Assembly (NCBI GenBank): GCA_026874595.1
Contig: CM049318.1
Coordinates: 57,331,750-57,395,749, forward strand
Length of the DNA stretch: 64,000 nt
Direction of reading: 5' to 3'
Origin: Sipunculus nudus
Taxonomy: Eukaryota > Annelida > Sipuncula > Golfingiida > Sipunculidae
The notes beneath the pieces were generated by a model. That model worked only from the letters and a program-made list of their open reading frames with translations. It was not told the DNA's origin and did not search any database. Shown here in pieces: positions 33,024 through 45,092 of this stretch (its first letter is position 1; each line of letters starts with the position of its first letter). Both the position numbers and the translations under genes were made by a program.

Positions 33024-36000
33024 TACAATAAGATTCCATATGAACCTATCTTGTGACCGGATGTCCCGATCATTGGGATGCGCATGCGCACTTTGAAGAA
33101 TAAGGTCAACGGTAGAGTGTTTTGCATGTGTGATGAATTGCGAGGCTATCAGTCTTGCGATAAACTTATCTTAAAAAAAGTTTTGTGGAGGAAATTTAAA
33201 GAAGCTACAGCACGGCATGCTGCCTTACCAGCCACGGCAAACTTACAAAAGTCTCAGAATAAATTGAACCTTTAGAATGTGCCCCTCTAGTCGTATCAGC
33301 TTCTTAAAGTTAAAAATAACTTTAAAGAAGCCTCATGTGTGTATATATTACGATTCTTGTCACGTCTTGTAGCCGAAATAAATTATGAAGTAATGAATTA
33401 AAAACTTTTGTTTCTGGGTGGGATTGGCCAACGCTTACTTGTCGCATGTGTTTGCCAATAAATTTCTTACAAGTGTACGGCGTGAACCCCCGTAGTTTTC
33501 ACTACCCGGTTCAACTAGCACGGAGCTCAATCCTATGTCATAAAGAGGTAATAAATAAAATGCACGTTTACAAAACAATTTTTTTGTTGGCATATAGTAA
33601 TTAAGTACTTCCTCCCTACTTTTTCATTTGCATTTAGACCTTGAAATATAATAAATTATCTGACACTTCTGTAGTTGTATTATGAAAATCAAATTCGAAT
33701 GTCAGAAGTAACAACACAACAGTTTAAAAGTTTTATTCTTTCTAGAGCCCCCTCCCACATACACACACACACAAACACACGCACGCCCTTTCTAAGACCT
33801 TGTATCTGCCCCCGTTTTCGGCTTTAAACAGTTACGTACTTTTAGAAAGCATGACTCCAAAGAACGTTAATTGCGGGGTCCTTATCAGGATTATCAACAT
33901 TGCCTTTGGTACCAGATTAATCTTGCTCTCGATAGGTCAAACCAGTAGCAGCGGAATTGTTTCAAGTCCTAATAATAGATGGCGCTGAGAACCAGAAGCG
34001 GTACACTAAAGCGGGTGTACATCACGTGTGTTTATTAAAAATTTTCTTTCACACGGCTCGAACGGATGTAGAGGGGCGTAGGGTGCGCCCCCTCCCCCCC
34101 CCCCCCTCCTTTAAGACCCGAAATTGTTTCTGGGAAATAAAAAAGAAGCAGCACCGGATTTTGCTAATGGTGCCGCATATTCCCCTATACAAATCTTCAT
34201 GAGAGAGTAAGGACTCCCGGCATATTTGGTTACCTGTGCCAGGGTGTTGAGCCCCCCTTTTTTGAGAACCCCTTTACTGGATTCGGGAACTTTTCAGTAA
34301 CTCTTCTGAAATATTTAGCACTTCTGAATTTTAAATATTAACCATGCAAGGCCCTCGTACTATTAATAATTACGACACTTGTGGACACTTATTTTGTGTT
34401 TCTATAAACAATCATGTCGATACCTGTTCTTTTCCGGTATATATTTGTGACTTTTTTTTATGTGTGAATACAAATTTTGTATCTGGATAGAGAAATTTCT
34501 GAAGAAAAAATTCTCAGGTTCACAACAGTTTTTTTCACAACAGTTGATTGCACATTTTCCTTTATGAAATAAGTATTTTACTTCTTTTCTAAATAAAAAA
34601 CAATTAAAAAAAGCAAAAAGGGGAAAGGTGGGTATGGGAACAAAATATACTTGCAATTCAGGGCCATGTCATTGGCAAAGGCCAAATGGAATATATCAGA
34701 TGAACACTGTAGACACATGTACTCTGTTCTCCTTGGAGATGCCCAAAGGAATTTGGCAATATTAAAACCATATAACTGCAAAAGTCACATGCACAAATGT
34801 ATGCAATTACTGTGGGTTGTAAAAAATATTTTAAAAATATAAAAACAAAATTGGGGTTGGCATAATTTTTGCCGTCTTTGATAGATGGATAGATGTTTGT
34901 CATAGTATATTGTTTCATAATCCCGCCATATTTTTTTTAGAATGGTACTCACTTTGTCATTTTCTCTTTGTATTTGACCCTTTTTAGTCGCTGAATCCCA
35001 GTGAGACACAGTATTGATCAGATGGCACATTTTGTTACTATATGTACGAAATGCGTAACTGATACCAATCCCCGAGGCTTTAAAGCAGGCGCTTCTACAG
35101 GCTTCGGTCCAAATAGACTGCACTTAACCATTCCTATTTTTACATTTAGCAAACCTTAAACCCTTTTAATTTTGGGCAAGTGATAGAAATCACATCCTGT
35201 TGTATGTAAAAGAATCATACATATAAATATTATGAAGTATCGGTTTATGCATGTACAATGCTGCTTTCTTGTAAAATAGAAATACCAAATATAGAATGAG
35301 TACAAAGCATCGATTACTGTATGTTAAATGCTGATTTACCAAAATGGCATATTTCTAGTGTCAACAATTAATGACGGCGTTTAAAAACATTTCGGTAATT
35401 ACAGATCTGTGGAATAGACAAGGCCCACTCTGAATACGGCCCTTTTAGCAGCAACTAAAACAAAAACGACGATCCTTCGTTGTCAGGTTGGCAGAATTAA
35501 CCAAGGATTTTTTTTGTATATGTGCTTTGTCCCGTGTCCTCAAAGCAGGACTGTCCACAAACACGGACAAGCATTAACTTTCTGGTCAGGCTCTAAAAGT
35601 AAAATCGACATGACAATATGCGTGGCGCCACCCAAGTTTCTCAGATGCCCCAGTGATAAATGGCGGTTCTCAATACAAAAACAGGGGAGTTGCCAAGGGA
35701 GGCCTCCCTAAAGCCGAGTGTCAGATATACGAGGCGACGCTCGAAAACGCCGGGGACACAAGGCAGATCGTAGGATTTTACTCTTCAAGCTGAGCTTTTA
35801 TTGAACATGAGCGGATTTATTGTTCTTTCTTCTAGGTCATTTTAAAGGGCGTCCTGGAAAGGACACCCGGTTGAATATATATGGTACCATGGGCCTTGCT
35901 GATTGTTGACCGAGATATCTGGAAATCTCTATGTTAAAATTATGCGTTAGTCCCCCAAAATAGGAAGGGTGGGTATAATTATAGTACTATATGTCTTTTG

Positions 36001-36180
36001 TGCTGAGAAAATGTGGGCGGGAGACACAAACAATAAATATAAAGAAACCGTAACGCCATTTGGCCGATCAAATCATCTTGCAGCCACTCGATCTGTTAAC
36101 AAATTTTGCCGATTAAGTCTCCTAATACAAGAAAGGGCAGATGGCACTCCCCTTAATAAGAAGTGAGGAGGTTTTCCAGC
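33024..36180. other. Intergenic stretch
   Basis: No gene was recognised. It includes an ACACAC-rich patch (about 33,755–33,785), a C run near 34,088–34,108, and one isolated TGGCGCCACC at about 35,622. Overlapping open frames on both strands at 34,400–35,120 are short and match nothing. Confidence 0.5.
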
Positions 36181-36189
36181 AAAGGTTTA

Positions 36190-36194
36190 AATAT

Positions 36195-36265
<71 letters not shown>
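36190..36265. repeat. (TA)n followed by (GA)n
   Basis: About 48 bp of TA repeat passes directly into about 28 bp of GA repeat. Confidence 0.97.
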
Positions 36266-36267
<2 letters not shown>

Positions 36268-36817
36268 TACATACACTGACGGGTCTGTTAGAGTTCAATT
36301 TCTTAAAAAAGGGACATTTCAGGCATAGACATGACGCCCGCAGATTATTTCTGGCTAAACTGGGAGATGATAAATGACCAAATGCACCATGGTAGTCCAT
36401 CCACTGTGAAATATTCATATACTAATATTGAATTTTACGCTGCTATTATAGCAGGCCGCAGCTCAGCTGTCTGTTGTTATCGGCCTCTGTATATCATATA
36501 GGTATATACATTGTTGAAAAATGTGTGTGTGCCTTTACAACCATAAAAATCCCATAACAGTACCGTTTTATCATGCATGACCATTCTATATCGGATAGAG
36601 AATTTTAGTCAAGTAAAAACGTGTATCCGGAATGCCATAAACCCCGAAAATATAGAGGTATTCACACAACACACGTATATATTAAATACTGTATCTAATA
36701 TACTTTTGCCACCAAATCAACAATCAGTTCACTTCACTTTACACACGTTTTCATTCACTTTTGATCCGCATCGGTGAAACCACGTTGGCATTTAGTTTCG
36801 ATGCTTAATTCATTGTA

Positions 36818-37757
36818 TCCGTCAAAACAAAGTTTTGCGGATACTATGTTTTTGACCGGGTTCCGCCGCCGCCGTCGCCGCGTTCGTTTCCGGAATAGAA
36901 TTCTGAGACCACTAGATAGATTTTTCCGAAACTTTGCACGATTACCGGGTCACATGTGAACTGGTGCCAAAATATTTGCGTTGACCTCTGACCTTTCCTC
37001 TCTCGAATGCGTCCATCTGTTCGTCTGTTTTGATACATTAACCCACATATCTTCGGACTCGTTTGACCAATCAGGAAAAAAAAAATTGCACAAATGTAGC
37101 CCTTAGATAGCTTTATAACATACATAGAAAATGGTTGCACAGCGTTCATCTGTTCATCTGCCTTTGGATAAAATCACTCATATCTCTGCAGTGAATGGAC
37201 TTATCGATTTGAAATTTTGCATGTGTATTCATCCTGGATAGCTTTCTTGATTTTATGACAGGTGGCGCCACCTACGTTCACGTTCAGGCTGCAGACATCC
37301 AGGCTTATATCTCAGGACTGGTTCGAAGTCTTCCCCCGAAATGTTGCATGTAAATAGATCTCACATAGCTCTTTATCATACGCAAAACTGGTGGCGCCAC
37401 CTGCAACCATTTTTGTGCAGCGTTCGTCTGTTTGTCTGCTGTGGGATAAAATCACTCATATCTTGGCAGTGGTTTGACATATCTGCCTAAAATTTTGCAT
37501 GTATATACATCTTGGATAGCTTTCTCAATTTTATAGCAGGTGGCGTCACCTACTTTTACGTTCAGGCTGCAGACATCCAGGCATAAATCTTAGGACTGGT
37601 TTGACTAATCTGCCTAAAATTTTACAACAGACATCCATGGTTATATGCAACATACCCCTTTCTACTCCCCTTGCCTCTCAATCCATGCCTCACTTCACCC
37701 GTCCCACTCTGGTTTCGGCGGATACACGTAGTCGCTTGTCGACTACCCGTATTCTAG
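36818..37757 (+). mobile_element. Helitron-like element, family 1, copy C (intact reference copy)
   Basis: A 940-bp copy without insertions. The 5' part is TCCGTCAAAACAAAG and GTTTTGCGGATAC (hairpin), then GACCGGGTTCCGCCGCC. The middle has units with the 12-base palindrome at 37,261 and 37,390 and a one-base variant at 37,539. The 3' part holds CGGCGGATAC (inverted copy of the 5' end), the hairpin GTCG-CTTGT-CGAC, ACCCGTATT and CTAG followed by TT. The base before TCC is A. A-to-T flanks, TC start and CTAG end after a hairpin fit Helitrons; the subterminal inverted repeat fits the DINE-1/HINE/pearl subclass. Confidence 0.78.
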
Positions 37758-39258
37758 TTATTTCGGTATTTGCATCATAGCAAACTGCAAACAAATTAAT
37801 TGAAGAGAAGTGAATCTAATAACTTACCAGCATATCAGCATTTCGCTACGCTAGCAGTGAAAAAAAACGGCTTTACTCTCGCATATATAGATAAATTATG
37901 TGGTGCGAAACGCTAAACCGGGACTGCATTTTGGTATTAATCGTGTATTATTCTACAGCCCAGATATTTTAGGTCGTAAAGAGGGGGCTCGCGCTACCTG
38001 TGCCACCCCACCCCCTTTATCTGCCCCTGACACCCCCTAAATCTACCGCTGACATCGAATGCCCCTGATTGGCATTGATGTTTGAAGTGCAACAAGTGAT
38101 CTTTTGAAATGAATATTGCGTGAAACTAAAATATAATTTCAATACTGAATTTAATATATTTTTGTTCCTTATTTTATAATCAATGCAGACCTAAACATTA
38201 CACATTTATATTAATCCGTTATGTAAAAAAAACATGTGCCCCGCTTCAAAAGTTTAAAGCAAGTATAATATTCTTTCAAAGAATCCATACCAAAATGAAA
38301 CTACTAATTGCACCTCTCATTGCACCTCTCAAGAGGTACACGTGAATGATGATATCATAATATTATTATGAACATAAGTAAAAAAGATACATGGTTTGAT
38401 TTAACGCATATCACAAAGGACTATAAAAAAACTATATATATAAATATTAATCGGTGATCATTGAGATTCCTATCCTGATCACTTTAATTATATTGGTATT
38501 CTCTCAGCCCTGAAGCATTTCTTGAATCAAATCGTTTCTTGAATCAAATCGTTCTGATTACTCAGTTTACTTATCGTTCTTACCTTCACCTTTACATTTT
38601 GCTACCTGTTCATACATGCATAATTACTAAAACAACTTGTATCACTCCATCTCTCCCTTTTATATAATAAATATAAATCTTTTAACCAATAATGTTACAC
38701 AGTCATAAAAACATGTACCATTTACCCTATATATAAAAAAAAAACAGCATTCAGTCTTTGCAGGCGTTCATGAAGTATTAGGTTTAGAGCATATAATGCT
38801 CGAACACAAAACCACTGTTGTATTTAGCACCTATACCTGTACGAAATGGAGGTGTATGGGAGTTTTGTTTTTGTTTTGTTGGTGGCCCTAATAAAGAATC
38901 CCGGGTTTCAACAATCCATTTCAATTTTTTCTTTTTTTTATTTATTCCATCATTTTCTGCTTGTACTAGGTCTCCAATATGGTGATTTTCATTAGCTTTG
39001 GGCACATTATTGGTCCCAGGTCACAGATTTGCAACTGATATTTATCTCACCGAGACCACTTAACAGCTAAGTTGCAGGCGTCGGCGGAGGCTTCAGTGAT
39101 CGCTTGGTGATCACATACATCTAGTTGTTTCATTCTAACTTACAGAGTGAAACATTTTTCTCTTAATAGGATAGTATGTATTCATGACAGGACTAGGGTC
39201 TAGCATATGTGCACATTAAATAAAAAGCTAGTAATTTCTCATTTTGTTTATTCTTGTT
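37758..39258. other. Intergenic stretch
   Basis: AT-rich with no recognised gene. A short exact duplication (TTTCTTGAATCAAATCGTT) occurs near 38,520. Confidence 0.5.
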
Positions 39259-39547
39259 AGGCAAAATAAGGTATGGTTCTCAGGTACCGCCCGCTTCAAT
39301 TTTAACCCCCGCATCAAAATTTTATTTTGATTTTCATCTTTCAAAAAGATAAAATAATACAATTTTGATAAGTTTTCCTTTGTTATGTGGTGCTTTTACC
39401 TGTTAAGAAAAAAATTATGTTATTATCATGATAATCCCTGATCATATGACATTTTTATCGAAACATACAAAAAAGGTCATAAAAACCCGCCCGCCCGCAC
39501 TGATTTCTGAAAAAAAAGTGCCCGAGAATCATACCTTCTTCTTGCCT
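39259..39547 (-). mobile_element. MITE family 1, copy 3 (inverted)
   Basis: The ends GGTATGGTTCTCAGG and GAGAATCATACC match copies 1 and 2. The interior (CCCGCATCAAAATTTTATTTT at the left, ACTGATTTCTGAAAAAAAAGTG at the right) is the reverse complement of theirs, so this copy lies in the opposite orientation. Confidence 0.8.
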
Positions 39548-40199
39548 TACACAAGTTTAGTTTATTATGGTTTCTTTACTGATATAAGATTTCAGTTATG
39601 GGTATCATCTTAGTGAAAATCATAGCATGGGTAATTCGAGATATCTGTCTAATAGATGGGAAATCGGACAAAGTAGAAACGAAACTTATCGATAATGGAT
39701 ACAGAACTTATCTAGAGGAGTACTTTTATAAAGAAACGGATACAACCTCCACCCCTGTTAATTTTCTCTGGCCTGCCATGCTCTCCATTGTTTATTGTCC
39801 ATGATTATTGTCTTAAATAAATTAAGGTGAATATTTGTTCAATCCGCAAAAAAATTATTTCAAACTTAAAAACTTAGCTTTACATTTATAGAGGACATAT
39901 ATATTGTAGCTTAATATTTTCGTGCAATAAACTGAGATGTTTTGGAACAGAATAATGGACAACCATAATCATTTCAAGTGTTTTTATTTACAAAAAAGAG
40001 GTTTCGTCACAGGTCTGGTCAATGGTGACCAGAGTTCTTGCCGTGACAATATGGCAGTGACAGTAACGGTCTTCTGGCTTTGATCTTCACGATAAAAGCT
40101 GTTAGATCATATATTACATGACCAAGTCCTTCCACAAGTACGGCAGCTGTGAAGGAGAGATAGGTAGAGTAAATATAGTTTAAGCAGCATCTTAGCCAT
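39548..40199. other. Intergenic stretch
   Basis: No gene or repeat was recognised. Confidence 0.5.
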
Positions 40200-40224
40200 A
40201 TTAATTCATTTATAAGTTTCTGCT

Positions 40225-40650
40225 GGCCGATTCAAGGAGATTCGAGTGCAAGCCCACCTACTTCGAGTCCGAGTCATCTGGCATCCAAGTCCGAGTCCAA
40301 TAAAAGTCGGCTTATAAAAAGAAATTTAAAATGAAACTTTGAGATAATCACAAGTTCCATAAGTTAGTTTATACATGCTTTTTCCTAAGAATTAATGACA
40401 TTTAGCTCATTTAGCCTACAGACCTAAAGCTTGGTATGTACATTCTTTTCTTGTAAGATTTTGTCAGTAGTTCGCACATGTATAAATACAATATGATGTG
40501 ATAAGTGATACAGCTTTCCTTCAGATGGATTTGAGATGGACTCGGTCTGATTTCTCGAGCACAGGTCTGAGTTCAGGATGCTCGAGTCCAAATCCGAGTT
40601 CGAGTTCCTAAAAAAGTGGACTCGAGTCCAAGTCCGGACTCTTGTCCTTT
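40225..40650. repeat. GAGTCCGAGT subrepeat element
   Basis: CGAGTCCGAGTC-like and GACTCGAGTCCAAGTCC-like units are clustered at 40,230–40,310 and 40,535–40,645, with plain sequence between. The arrangement, short subrepeats at both ends of a few hundred bp, is like the GTACCT hAT element in DNMT3 intron 9, and a non-autonomous hAT element is the best guess. No terminal repeats or target duplication were found. Confidence 0.5.
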
Positions 40651-41237
40651 ATCACTGGGATAAATCCCCATTCCCCCGATGTGTAATTATCAGACTCTCT
40701 CATTTCATCACCGATTTACCAATTACGTTTAATAAGTTTGTGTTCTGTCCTTTTAAATATTTTGTCTAATATACTAGTCATTTGCCAAATACATTTTCAA
40801 AAATTAGCAAAAGTAAATTGTTCAGGGACAAAGGACACTTCATGTGTATCACTGTGTATAATTATTACTTAATAATTTCTTGCGATTACATTTAATTTAA
40901 AATGTATTTTCCCTTGCCTTTATTGAAACTTTATACTCGGTCCCTTTGGAATTTATGTGACAGAACTTTGTTAGCCTCTTTGTTATTGTGCGGCATGCCT
41001 CCATATACTACTGCATGAAGGGGAACATATGACGTTGTGGTCAGCTTTAGTATGGGTTCATAGTAAGCCTTCCTCTAGATGTCGCCACTAGACACATGTA
41101 ACTGATCTTTGAGTAAACCCTTTTATATATCCAATATCATGACCATTTTTTGTAAGCGAGGGCAACTGTTAATCATCAAAAGGTATAAATGAATTTCCCG
41201 CCACCCGATGATGCTACAGTTTCATTCTCAGACCCGT

Positions 41238-41300
41238 CATGTCTTTAGATACAGCCTACTGGTTAAGGCGTTGGAATTCCAAGGAAAAGATCCCCACCAG
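41238..41300 (+). other. tRNA-like fragment (decayed)
   Basis: CTACTGGTTAAGGCGTTGGA resembles the D-arm and A box of Leu or Ser tRNAs. No B box (GGTTCGAATCC) follows at the right distance and no cloverleaf closes, so this is at most a SINE or tRNA relic. Confidence 0.3.
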
Positions 41301-41604
41301 AACTTTAAAGATGAAGTGGCGTTATGGCGATAGAACCTCAGAGCTCTATATAATGTCTTGCCGACAGATTCATACTTCTGGAGTATTAGCAGTCCAGTAC
41401 ATATACTTATATTATCTAAGTATGTAATACCAACGTGATTTTTGTAACTTTCACGCATCATCAGCGGTTGAGATCTTATTCTACCAGAGGGCATGGCCAG
41501 CGTTCATCCCGAGTCATCCAGCATCCAGAACCGACTGTGACAAGCAATTTTCTCGCATTCGCACCTGCGGCTGGCGGCGCTGCGGCTAGCTCTGTAGGGC
41601 TCGA

Positions 41605-41615
41605 TATAAGGCCGC
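41605..41615 (+). promoter_or_regulatory. Possible TATA box upstream of the candidate exon
   Basis: GATATAAGGCC about 95 bp before the candidate start codon, in a GC-richer stretch. No other promoter element was identified. Confidence 0.25.
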
Positions 41616-41703
41616 GTGGATCGATGCAGCCAACAGATGACTGATCGCAGCGCGGGGGTGAAGCTGCAACACTGTTACAGCAAGTAAGGCAGCCTGGGCA
41701 GGC

Positions 41704-41871
41704 ATGCCGCACAGCAACAGAATCAACTCAGCTTTTATGAAGCCCTTGGTTGCACTGGCAGTTCCCGGGATGTACCTTATTTACAAATACAACCAGCTCA
41801 AACGCCAGCACCACGAAACGTCACGCCGGCGGGTCACAGAGCGTGAGCTCTCCCATCTCAACCACAAAATC
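41704..41871 (+). CDS. Candidate first coding exon, small membrane protein (unrecognised)
   Basis: Fifty-six codons from ATG at 41,704 to a donor GTGAGT at 41,872. The stretch MKPLVALAVPGMYLIYKY (residues 12–29) could be a signal anchor or single membrane segment. The tail RRRVTERELSHLNHKI is basic and helix-prone. Codons are GC-ending (CTC, CAC, CGG, GTC, AAC), unlike the AT-rich surroundings. The upstream 41,480–41,700 is GC- and CpG-richer and contains a TATAAGG at about 41,610. I do not recognise the family. The next exon is uncertain: it could be at 42,002 or outside the window. A processed pseudogene is possible. Confidence 0.45.
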
Positions 41872-42001
41872 GTGAGTACATTTACTCATCTTGTGCTTTT
41901 TAATGATTCTACACCAAACCTCCCCCACCCCTGCTTTGTTGTTATGACTCACCGTAAGACGCCACACACTCTTGACGTCTTGCATGACGGCGTATTCCAA
42001 G

Positions 42002-42181
42002 CTTCATTTTGGTCGTGGAATGTACAAAGATTTCAGCCGTCCGGATATTCTACAGATTTGGCTGAAGCTGGCCCAAACCTGTATAACACGAAACTATCCC
42101 CCCGTTAACATGGTGACGGTGATATTCCCGGCAGCCCACGTGGTGAACGCTGACTCCTGCCAAACCTCGGGAGCTTTGTAA
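42002..42181 (+). CDS. Possible second coding exon of the 41.7-kb candidate gene
   Basis: From an AG at 42,000–42,001 a frame runs LHFGRGMYKDFSRPDILQIW and on to a TAA ending at 42,181. It joins in phase 0 to the exon ending at 41,871 (intron 130 bp). Codon use is balanced and protein-like. The acceptor has a weak pyrimidine tract. A rival acceptor at 41,958 keeps a different frame, ending at 42,108. A frameshifted retrocopy would also explain the two overlapping frames. Function unknown. Confidence 0.28.
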   Translation, partial: LHFGRGMYKDFSRPDILQIWLKLAQTCITRNYPPVNMVTVIFPAAHVVNADSCQTSGAL

Positions 42182-45032
42182 TAATATATTATCATTCTTG
42201 TAAGCCTTCCTGTCGTATTTCCGGGTTCCGGTTACAAGACAAGACTCTGGTTTAATATGCCATACACGTAGAAAACCTGGCGCAGTACACAGGAAAAGAA
42301 AATAATATGTCGTAAAAACGAAACATATATAAATATAAATAGCCCTAACTTATATAACGAGTTAATATTTGTTGGCTAATATATTCTATTTAAAAAGGGT
42401 TGTAGCCGAAGCAGTTTACCTTATAAGTGTATAGTAAGCGGAATTCGGTTGTTCAAGTCCCCGAGGGAGGATAGAGTATCATTTTCATTATTTAGAAAGT
42501 AAATTACATGCAGAACTCTTGTGAATTTTACATGTCATTTAATGCTCAATGCTTCCTTTGAAAAAAATAACTGAAGCAAGGTTTTTTTAGTTATAAGTTG
42601 CTGGCTATTTTTGCAATACAAGCATATATGCAAAGAATATCATACACAGAAATGAACAAAAAAAGTGCATTGGTTACCTCAACAGTATTTACATGCAAAT
42701 TCGACTTAATGGAACAGATTGTCTCCGGATTTATAATTGTCTTTTTTTTCTACCGTGAAAAAAGCCAGTATGATTATCACAAAAGCGTGCTTGGAGGCGT
42801 GTTTGGTATCTCAGGTTTGAAGTTTCAGGCGACGAAATGCTCAAACGAATGGCTTGCAATGGATGCATTTTCTCACATGCAGAATAAACGAGATTTTTGT
42901 GAAAGTTCTTTGAAATATATCTTCAACACAATTACCAAGGGCTACCGCGTCGATTCGCCAGGGACTAAGGCACAGTAAAAATATATCACGCTCATATATT
43001 TATAGCCTTCGAAAGATATTTATTTGTTCAATAAAAATAATCAAACTGGCTATAATTGTATAATGATGGAGGGTCCACATCGTTTCTCTGGAGAGCCATT
43101 TTAGCTGTGAATGTCTTTTCAATGTCCTGCTCGGCCGCACATGAGTAAATACCAAAAAAATAAAATTAAGTTTTGCAAAATAACTAAAGCTATATAGAGG
43201 ATAGCTCATTTATACGAGTGATCTTATGAAGCTGCTTGGATGGTACAGCTTAGTCACAAATATCATACAAGAAACTCAGCATGTATCTTACAGGTGACTA
43301 TTTATCCCCAATACTGCTAGGATAAACTTCGCATATTCTGAAACTCAAAATGGTGAATTCTTATTATAACCTCAGAGATTTACTCTATAAGGTCTTAACG
43401 AAACAATATGACTTCTGCATTTATCATGTCATCGTGCATAGAAAACCTGAAATGGAGACTGCTGAATGAGAACATGTAATTCTTATCCGCCTGCAGCCAA
43501 TGGACCTATCCTTAAAATTATTCCTTAAACTGTGTATAATGTGTCCCTCAGTAGGGGGACTGATAAGCTATACTAGCAGTAGACTACTTGTCGACATGCG
43601 ACCTGCGACACCAAGGTTTTAGTGTTTATGCAAAATGGCAGACTTAGGAGTGATTTCGAGAAATTGTCATTGAAAAAATCTGTTAAAGTTCGATACGGGC
43701 GCGGGGATGCGTTAAGGTAACATAATCGTTTGGACCTTATAGAATATATATCGATAGAGTTACTTTAGTATATTACAAGTTTGAATTGTTTTAATAAAAA
43801 TATATATATTTTTAAATGCGATATTCTTAGCTCCAAGAACCATCTTGGGAAATGTATGAACATTTATCTTTACTTTCTCGTCTTCGTCTCCGAGGACATT
43901 GTGGAGAGAATTTGGTGGCAAGGGAACGTAGATTGGCAAAGTTTACATGGAATAACCCTCTTTTTGGACCACGCCAAAATCCTTAATTAAAGTAAAAAGA
44001 GTGTTTTATTTCTAAATTGTACATATTTATAACCCTCACATATGTATGTAAATAACAGAGTCAAATACAATGCTCAGCATAGACAGGAAAAAATCATAAG
44101 TAAGTTGATATTTGTGAGATCTGCCGGCTAAATAGTTATACTGTCATGCTAAAAAGCAGTTTCCATATCTGCAGTTTCTGTGCTAATGTCTCAAAGGAGG
44201 CCAAAATCTGTTGGATTTAATTATTCATGTCCCCACAGAGACAGACACGACCACGGAGGCAGGAATTCTTCATGGCATTTATTTCATGTACCCTGGTGGT
44301 GCATAACATTGTAATGTTGCATCGTAATATCTCCATGTTCAAGAGAGAGACAGACAGGCAGAAAGACAGAGAAAGGAAATGACTTTCATGTCCAAACAGA
44401 GCTTTAGCTTGTATTTCTAAGATGTAAAAGATTCATGGCGTCTGCTCAATTGTCGCCTATAGCATTTTTCGAGTAACATTTAGATATATTCTTTTCTGAT
44501 ATTGTGACATTAAAGATGTTTACTCCAGACCGCAATGCTTTCATGTTTTTTTTCATTCCTTAGTACAACAAGGGTCTATACCAGTCAATTCTCGACGATT
44601 TCTACCCATATGAGACTGCCGTGTTTCATATAATATATGTCTACAGATAGAGTCGTTATTTAACCTCGTGATAAATAAGCTGATCTTTAAAAATTAATTA
44701 TCTCCATGTAAAATGGTCAATCTAAATTAAAAATTCTTAATTCTGATAAGAACACAGAGCTTTTAAGTAGAAACGGAGCAGATTTATTTATTTTCTGGGT
44801 CTACGATATTTTCTCTTCACCTTTCATGTTTCTGAAAATCTAGTTTACCTACTATTCGTTCTGCATACATATTGAACATCTATTGAATAATTACTAAAAA
44901 TCTTAAAAATTACTAATTTCTTTCCTGTTCCAACCCTTCGTGATATTCATTCATTATATATTTATTTTTCGATTGTGGCAACAAAGCTATGGCAAGTCAG
45001 ACCGAAAACGTTTTACCTTAAAAACTAAGAAG

Positions 45033-45092
<60 letters not shown>

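Noticed and set aside
42598-42978. Open frame of 126 codons
   Set aside because: It starts at TTG, is AT-biased, has no known motif and no splice support; one frame of this length is expected by chance in 64 kb of AT-rich DNA.
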